Shown here: in pieces, positions 58,416 to 64,000 of the stretch
Layout: each line of letters starts with the position of its first letter
How positions within the stretch are numbered: position 1 is the first letter of the stretch
Assembly: GCA_028370155.1 (NCBI GenBank)
Contig: CP116670.1
Span: 2,542,001-2,606,000 of the forward strand
Reading direction: 5' to 3'
DNA from: Arthrobacter sp. OVS8
GTDB taxonomy: Bacteria > Actinomycetota > Actinomycetes > Actinomycetales > Micrococcaceae
DNA: 64,000 bases
Translations under genes and position numbers: made by a program
The notes under the pieces: model-generated
What the model saw: only the letters and a program-made list of their open reading frames with translations
Databases searched by the model: none
Told to the model about the DNA's origin: nothing

Positions 58416-59088
58416 CTAGGGTTCGCCGAAGCCCGCCCCGATCAGTCCGCGCAGGTAGTCGACGGCTTTGACGGCATCAGGTCCGCTGGCCTCGACGTGA
58501 AGTACGGTTCCTTTTCCTGCCCCGAGCATCATGAGTTCGGTCATCGACGCGCCGTCGGCGCCGTTGATGGTCACCTCGGCATCCATGCCGGACAGTCCGC
58601 CGGATATCTTCGCAGCCGGACGGGCGTGCATGCCGGCCTGGTTGATCAGTTCAAAGTCCCCTGTCGCCTCGGGGGCCTGTGCTCGTGCGCGTGCTGCGGC
58701 GCTGCCGGCGGCCGGTAGACCGCTTCCGCGGCTTCCTTCACGCCCGCGGCGTCGGCTCCGGCCTGGGCGGCCACAGCGGCGGCGACGAGCCCTTCGACAA
58801 GGGGGCGTCGGCCAGGAGCACAGACGAGGGATCGGCCACGAATTCGAGGGCGGACTCGGCTGTCATCACGGCCGAGCCCAGATCCGTCAGGACAACCGTG
58901 CCGTCGCTGTTGGCGTCCGCTGCTTGTTCCAGTGCCGCCATAACGCGCTCGAGGCTGGTGCCGATCCGGCCGTCGTCGGTGCCGCCGGCGGGGAGGATCA
59001 GGACGTCGGGCGCCATCTGGACGGCGAGCTCGACGGCGCCGTCGGCGATCTTTTCACTGTGGGAGACGACGACGAGCTTGACCGTCAT
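58416..59088 (-). CDS. dhaM: dihydroxyacetone kinase phosphotransferase subunit DhaM with fused HPr, two frame breaks
   Basis: Repaired length is 224 residues. Residues 1-130 are an EIIA-mannose-like domain (VVVSHSEKIADGAVELA with the phospho-histidine, LPAGGTDDGRIGTS, VVLTDLGSAVMTAES). Residues 140-224 are HPr-like (FELINQAGMHARPAAKIS with the active histidine, ASMTELMMLGAGKGT). Breaks lie near 58800 and 58675. It passes phosphate from the PTS to DhaL-bound ADP. Its start overlaps the repaired dhaL stop by four bases. Confidence 0.87.
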
Positions 59089-59710
59089 TCGGCCGCCCCG
59101 ACGGCGGCCCGCAGGATCAGGGCGCTGGACACGGCGCCCGGATCCCGGTGGCCGATGCTCCGCTCCCCAGGTAGCTTGCACGGCCCTTGCGGGCGAGCAT
59201 CGGGTCGGTGGATACGGCCCCGGCCTCGGCCGCCTCCGCGGCGGCCAGCAGGACCTTGCGCACATCGCTGTCTCCGGCGGCGGCCGCGGCGGCGTCTACA
59301 GCCGGAGTCCAGGCGTCAACCATGGTCTTGTCGCCTGATTCCGCCTTTCCGCGGGCAACGATTCCGTCCCTCGCGGCCTGGAACGCTGCGGCGAGGGTGG
59401 CGGCGTCGACGTCGGCGGCGTCGCCCAGCGCTGTGGCCGCCCGGAGGAACGCCGTGCCGTACAGCGGACCGGCGGCCCCGCCGACCTTGGACATCAGGGT
59501 CATGGCGGTCAGCTTCAGGGCGGCCCCTGCGGTTTCCGGCGGCGCCTCGGCAAGTTTGACCATCACGGCCTTGAAGCCGCGGTCCATGTTCTCACCATGG
59601 TCCGAATCGCCGATCGGCCTGTCCAGCTCGATGAGTTCTTCCCGGTGCTCCGCCATGGCGTCAGCCGAAAGTGCCAGCCACCGCAGCGCCCAGTTGACGT
59701 CCAGTCCCAC
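59085..59710 (-). CDS. dhaL: dihydroxyacetone kinase subunit DhaL, one frame break
   Basis: Repaired length is 208 residues. Nucleotide-binding DRPIGDSDHGENMDRGF (metal-binding Asp residues), SKVGGAAGPLYGTAF and GDKTMVDAWTPAVDA are standard DhaL motifs. One G is missing near 59168; repair gives RASYLGERSIGHRDPGAVSS and a stop that overlaps the dhaM ATG. DhaL carries tightly bound ADP that is rephosphorylated by DhaM and donates phosphate to dihydroxyacetone on DhaK. Confidence 0.92.
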
Positions 59711-59712
59711 GG

Positions 59713-60714
59713 TCAGACGCCCCAGCGGAGGGCGGGGGTGTGCACGGGAGCATCCCAGAGTGCGGTCATTTCATCGTCGAGGCGCAGGACGGTAATGGAG
59801 CAGCCCTGCATTTCGAGGGACGTGATGTAGTTGCCCACCAGCGAGCGCTCCACGGTGATGCCCTGCCCGGCCAGCTGCTGCGCGGCACGGCGGTAGACGA
59901 TGTAGAGCTCGCTCTGCGGGGTGCCGCCCATGCCGTTGACGAACAGGAGCACTTTGTCCCCGGACGCCAGGCCGAGGTCGCTGACCACAGGCTCCAGCAG
60001 GCGGTCGGTGATCCCGTCGGCGTTCTCCATGGCAATGCGGTGCCGGCCGGGTTCACCATGGATGCCGATGCCGATTTCGATTTCGTTTTCCTCCAGCACG
60101 AAGCTGGGCGCCCCGGCGTGTGGGACCGTGCAGGCGGTCAACGCGACACCCATGCTGCGGACGTTCTGGTTGACCCGGTCGCCGATGGCGGCGACGGCGT
60201 CGAGGTTGTCGCCGCGCTCGGCGGCGGCGCCGGCGATCTTTTCCACCAGGACCGTTCCGCCGACGCCGCGCCGTCCGGCGGTGTACAGCGAGTCCTCCAC
60301 CGCGACGTCGTCGTTGACCAGCACGGTGCGGACGTCCACGCCTTCGGCCTGGGCCAGCTCGGCAGCGGTCTCAAAGTTGAGAACGTCGCCTGTGTAGTTC
60401 TTCACGATGTGTACGACGCCGGCGCCGGAGTTGACGGCGAGCGTCGCCGGGAGGATCTGGTCGGGGGTAGGCGAGGTGAACACGGCGCCCGGCACCGCGG
60501 CGTCGAGCATTCCCATCCCGACGTAGCCGCCGTGCAGGGGCTCGTGCCCGCTGCCGCCGCCGGAGACGAGCCCGACTTTCCCTGCCACCGGCGCGTCTTT
60601 GCGCACGATGTACTTGGGGTCCGCAAAGACGGTCACGAGGTCGGCATGGGCAAGCCCGAAGCCCTCCACTGACTCGTCAACCACGGCGCGGGGATCATTG
60701 ATGAGCTTCTTCAT
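59713..60714 (-). CDS. dhaK: dihydroxyacetone kinase subunit DhaK
   Basis: Intact, 333 residues. [17 protein letters not shown] at the N-terminus, [19 protein letters not shown] in the middle, and [12 protein letters not shown], where the histidine covalently binds dihydroxyacetone. First gene of the leftward dhaKLM operon, two bases before dhaL. Together with DhaL and DhaM-HPr it phosphorylates dihydroxyacetone (or a short ketose) using PTS phosphate. No glycerol dehydrogenase is adjacent. Confidence 0.95.
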   Translation of the reverse strand: MKKLINDPRAVVDESVEGFGLAHADLVTVFADPKYIVRKDAPVAGKVGLVSGGGSGHEPLHGGYVGMGMLDAAVPGAVFTSPTPDQILPATLAVNSGAGVVHIVKNYTGDVLNFETAAELAQAEGVDVRTVLVNDDVAVEDSLYTAGRRGVGGTVLVEKIAGAAAERGDNLDAVAAIGDRVNQNVRSMGVALTACTVPHAGAPSFVLEENEIEIGIGIHGEPGRHRIAMENADGITDRLLEPVVSDLGLASGDKVLLFVNGMGGTPQSELYIVYRRAAQQLAGQGITVERSLVGNYITSLEMQGCSITVLRLDDEMTALWDAPVHTPALRWGV

Positions 60715-61277
60715 GGCTGTGCTCCCTGGATGGTGTCCTGGCTGCTTGGTTGAACCCTACTACCGGGGCCCCTGCCAGCGGTAGGCTCCGGATTCACAAC
60801 CTCTGACGCGGAACCGGGGTTCTCTTGGACGGCAGCCCACCCGGATCCGCGGGTGCCTCAGGTGGGTTTGTCCGCCCACAAGGGGAAGTTCGGCCAGGCG
60901 TCGCCGCCAAGCCACGAAAACGGCGGCGCATTGAGCCGCCCCTGATTGGTGCCGGGCGCGGGGCCGGATCGGGATCCGGGGCCCGGGCGACGGGCGGCGC
61001 TGGGTCCTCGGCCGCTTGTCCCCCGGCGGCCGGGCCCGAGGCGGGTGCCGCCGGGACCGCGCCTGCGATAGTCATTTGAAATGCGGAGAAATCTGGAAAT
61101 ATGACGCGATCGTGCAATTTCTTGCCTCCGAAAGTTGGTCGGTCCACCCCTGGACCGGGATCAGTTTATCCATCAAATTTATTGATGGGAAGACCCAATT
61201 CGGCCGCTCCCGGAGCCGTTGCCGGATGCCCGTGGACCCCGGCTGCGGCATTCGTTGCGTCTTTCGGCGTCGCGGAA
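60715..61277. other. 563-base region without a convincing gene
   Basis: Upstream of dhaK and downstream of the GNAT gene. The left part (60820-61075) can be read as low-complexity Gly/Ala/Arg protein in several frames, none with a recognisable domain. The right part (61075-61200) is unusually AT-rich for this window and has two perfect hairpins: GGTCCA-CCCC-TGGACC (61141-61156) and CCATCAA-ATTTA-TTGATGG (61170-61188), possibly ending the GNAT transcript. Confidence 0.55.
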
Positions 61278-61786
61278 CTACAAGGTTTTGATCATCCGGG
61301 TGTTGCCGAGCGTATTGGGCTTCACCCGGGCCAGGTCCAGGAACTCGGCGACGCCCTCGTCATGGGAGCGCAGGAGTTCTGAATACACCACCGGGTCGAC
61401 GGCGGTCTGGTCGGCCATGACTTCGAACCCGTGCTTCTTGAAGAAGTCCACCTCGAAGGTCAGGCAGAACACCCGGGCGACGCCCAGGGCACGGGCGTCC
61501 TCCAGCAGGCGCTCCACCAGCAGATGGCCCACGCCCTCCCCCGCCAGGCGTCGGATGCGGCGAGTGTGCGCACCTCGGCGAGGTCCTCCCACATAACGTG
61601 CAGCGCCCCGCAGCCGATCACTTCGCCCCCGGAGGACTCGGCGATGCGGAACTCCTGCAGGCTCTCGTAATAGGCAACGGTTTCCTTGGCCATGAGGATC
61701 CGCTGATCGGCCAGCGGCGCCACCAGCGTCTTGATCGCTCCGACATCGCTCGTACGGGCAGGGCGGATGCGGATTGTCTCAGTCAC
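61278..61786 (-). CDS. amino-acid N-acetyltransferase (short GNAT ArgA-like), one frame break
   Basis: Repaired length is 169 residues from GTG 61786. It begins IRIRPARTSDVGAIKTLVAP, then GEVIGCGALHVMWEDLAEVRTLA and, after repair near 61550, WRGEGVGHLLVERLLEDARALGVARVFCLTFEVDFFKKHGF. The pattern ALHVMWEDLAEVRTLA and the length match the short actinobacterial N-acetylglutamate synthases (Rv2747 type), which feed arginine synthesis. Other arg genes are not nearby. Confidence 0.83.
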
Positions 61787-61843
61787 AGGCCAATCTTACG
61801 GGGGCGCGCCTGCCGCGCCCCGTCCGGGCCTGACCGGCGGAGC

Positions 61844-63972
61844 CTAGAGTCCCAGCTCCGCTGGCACGGGCAGATCCTTGTCGAGCAGGTTCCTGGCAAG
61901 GAAGTGCTCGACGACGCCGTACCAGACCTTGGCGTGCTGGGGCTGCAGGATCCAGTGGTTTTCGTCCGGGAAGTAGAGGAACCGGTGTTCGGTGTCGCCG
62001 TTCTCGTCGGCCGCGAGCCGGGACTTGGAGAGCAGTTCGTACCAGAGGCGCAGGCCCTCGCCGATCGGGACGCGGTAGTCCTTGTCGCCATGGATGACGA
62101 GCATGGGCGTGCTGATGCTCTCCACATGCAGGTGCGGCGAGTTCTCCAGCGCCATTTCCGCCGTCATCTCCTTGAGCCAATACTGCGCGGCGTCGGTGGT
62201 GGGGCCGAACTGGTCCAGCGCCCAGAGGCTGGCATGGGTGACGATGGCCTTGAAGCGGTCCGTGTGGCGGCCACCCAGTTGGCCATGTAGCCGCCGAAGG
62301 AGCCGCCCATGGCGGCCGTCCGGGCCTCGTCGATGTCCGGCCGCTGCACAACGGCGTCGGTGATGGCCATCAGGTCGGTGAAAGGCGCCTTGCCCCATTC
62401 GCCCCAGCCACGCTGGATGTGGTGCTGTCCGTAGCCGGTGGAGAGGGCCGGGTCAGGCAGCAGCACCGCATAGCCCCGGGCCACCAGCAGCCAGGGATTC
62501 CAGCGCCAGGTCCAGGCGTTCCAGGAGCCGAGGGGCCCGCCGTGGATCCACAGCAGCAGGGGTGCCGGGCTGCCAGCCGAGGCGCCTTCGGGGAGGGCCA
62601 GGTACCCCGGAACGCGGGTCCCGTCCGCCGCCGTCGTCTCCACGCGTTCCAGGGAACCCTTGTAGTGGGGGCGCCCGGCGGGGCAGGGAGACGGACGACG
62701 TCGCCACTGGCAAGGTCGATCCGCACCGCTTCCGCGGGGAATTCATAGGAGCTGCGCAGCGCGAACGCGGCGCGGCCGTCCGGGGCGACAACGACGTCGG
62801 TGTACGCGGCCGTGTCGGCGGTCAGCCGGGTCACGTGGCCCGCGCCGCCGCTGCCGGTCACGCTGATACGGAAGACCGGCGAAGCGCCGTCGTCGTCGGC
62901 GGTGACCAGCACGGCCGAACCGTCCGGCAGCCAGGCGGCCGGGTGCGGCCAGCGGTCCCAGTCGTGGGCGAGCGGCGTCAGGCCGGCGTCGCCCGGAGCA
63001 CCGCCGGACACTCCGCCCGAAACGTCGAGCAGGTGCAGCTTGACCTGCGGGGCCGCGACCGGCGTGGTGTCGCTCTCGCTGAGGACCACAAGCGTCCGGT
63101 TGTCCGGGCTCACCGGGCCGGGGAAGTAGCTCATGCCCTCGGTATCCAGCAGGACGGTGCGGGTGCCGGTGGCGACGTCGATCGCGATCAGGATTGAGCG
63201 TGAATTCGCGCGGGCGAGCGGCTTGTTAAAGCTGCTGTAGATCGTTTTGCCGTCGGGACTGACGACGGCGTCCGCGTCGCGGAGCGCGCTCCCGGCGTCG
63301 GGCGTCAGGTTGCGGAGCTTCAGCGGCGGCGCGGCGTCAACCGTTGCGGGCCTGCCCGGCTCCTGTTCCTCGCCCGGTTCCACGGCGAAGAGCCGGGGCT
63401 GGGCCGCCCCAGGTCGGCGTCCCAGTAGCGGACGGGATAGCCGCTGTGCAGGATGGCGGCAACCTTGTTGTCCTTGCGCGCCTTACGGCGATCCTCGTCG
63501 CTGTCCTCGTCCGTGGACCCGGCCAGCACGGAGGCGTTGACGAAGAGGGCGCCGGTCTCTTTTGCAGCCAGGAGTCCGCTGACGCCGCCGGCCCGGGTGA
63601 GCACCACGCGGGCCTCGCCGCCGTCCGCTGGCAGCATCCACAGCGCGTTCACGGGGTCCGCTTCCGGGGTTTCCGGGTCGGGGCGGGCGGAACTGAAGTA
63701 CAGGTCGCCGCCGGCGGCGAACACCGCCCCGGCCTCCCCTTGGCGCTGCGGGTGATCCGGCGGGCCTGCTTCTGCCCGTCCGGGTCCAGTTCCCACAGGG
63801 CGGTGCCGTATTCGGTGCCCTTGGCGTTGAGTGTGGCCACCGTGGTGACCAGCCTCCTGCCGTCGGGGCTCAACGCCAGTCCGGACACCCTCGGGATGGC
63901 GAGGTAATGGTCCAGGTCATGGAAGGGTGTCTCGGGTATTTCGCTCAGGATCTCTGAATCGTTGGAAGCCAT
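61844..63972 (-). CDS. S9 family peptidase (acylaminoacyl-peptidase/DPP-like), at least four frame breaks
   Basis: The repaired protein is about 710 residues. The N-terminal beta-propeller has blades such as SGLALSPDGRRLVTTVATLN, DAVVSPDGKTIYSSFNKPLA and YTDVVVAPDGRAAFAL. The C-terminal alpha/beta hydrolase has WIHGGPLGSWNAW, the nucleophile elbow GGSFGGYMANW, TPMLVIHGDKDYRVP (Asp) and DENHWILQPQHAKVWY (His). Breaks lie near 63735, 63405, 62675 and 62270. It cleaves peptides or acylated amino acids in the cytosol; there is no signal peptide. The start is ATG 63972. Confidence 0.88.
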
Positions 63973-64000
63973 GCACCGATTCAACACCCACTGTGCGCCG

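Noticed and set aside
60822..61079. A possible 84-86-residue plus-strand protein upstream of dhaK
   Set aside because: Low-complexity Gly/Ala/Arg with no homology features and an equally open frame on the other strand; not supported as a gene.

Overview
The window is high-GC actinobacterial chromosome, most likely from the Micrococcaceae (Arthrobacter/Pseudarthrobacter type). The grounds are the GC-rich codon use, many GTG/TTG starts, PucR, GntR/FadR, MarR and CsoR regulators, RegX3/PhoP-type PHO boxes, a PTS-linked DhaKLM kinase, and a disA / membrane protein / mutY order like that of other actinobacteria. I see no phage genes, transposases, integrases or CRISPR arrays. About two thirds of the protein genes carry one or more single-base frame breaks, mostly a base missing from a short G, C or A run, and these also hit highly conserved genes (disA, pstS, pstC, mutY). 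I read this as base-level assembly error, not gene decay, and annotate each broken gene as one CDS across its full extent.

Layout, left part. 1-4.8 kb: a pxp-type cluster (PxpB/KipI-like, biotin carboxylase, biotin carrier protein, LamB/YcsF PxpA) read leftward and a divergent PucR regulator. 4.8-8.8 kb: an SDR oxidoreductase, a STAS-like protein of unknown role, a GNAT protein, an acyltransferase-3 membrane protein and a DUF1304 protein. 8.8-14.5 kb: a sugar-acid cluster (class II aldolase, GntP permease, 3-hydroxyacid-type dehydrogenase, four-carbon acid sugar kinase) with a divergent GntR/FadR regulator and palindromic operators. 14.6-20.3 kb: a CsoR/CstR-type repressor with operator boxes, an SGNH hydrolase, dodecin, an aldo/keto reductase, two small stress or membrane proteins, a PrmC-like methyltransferase and a beta-propeller lactonase. 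20.5-28 kb: a secreted amylase-type enzyme with a LacI-type operator, a PHP phosphoesterase, a GGDEF protein, a Ser/Thr kinase with a zinc-ribbon partner and a MarR regulator, and tRNA-Lys(UUU).

Right part. 28.2-33 kb: a hypothetical gene, a candidate structured small RNA, then an arsenic module (LMW phosphatases/arsenate reductases, TrxB, ArsR-ArsC fusion, divergent aquaporin) with no ArsB/Acr3 pump in view. 33.2-39.2 kb: phosphate uptake (DUF47-PiT, and pstSCAB with a tandem PHO box). 39.3-41.9 kb: a FUSC exporter and radA. 42-54 kb: a block between radA and disA, with copper defence (multicopper oxidase, CopB-type ATPase under a CsoR-box promoter), a methyltransferase, a desaturase and its reductase, a PucR-type regulator, a kinase-GAF fusion and prfC. 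54-57.1 kb: disA, a membrane protein and mutY. 57.2-64 kb: a lipoprotein, a membrane protein, dhaKLM, a GNAT acetyltransferase (ArgA-like) and an S9 peptidase.

Much of the window is small regulatory circuits in which a divergent or adjacent regulator sits beside visible palindromic sites: PucR/pxp, FadR/acid sugar, CsoR boxes at 14.9 and 43.8 kb, MarR/kinase, ArsR/aquaporin and PHO box/pst.
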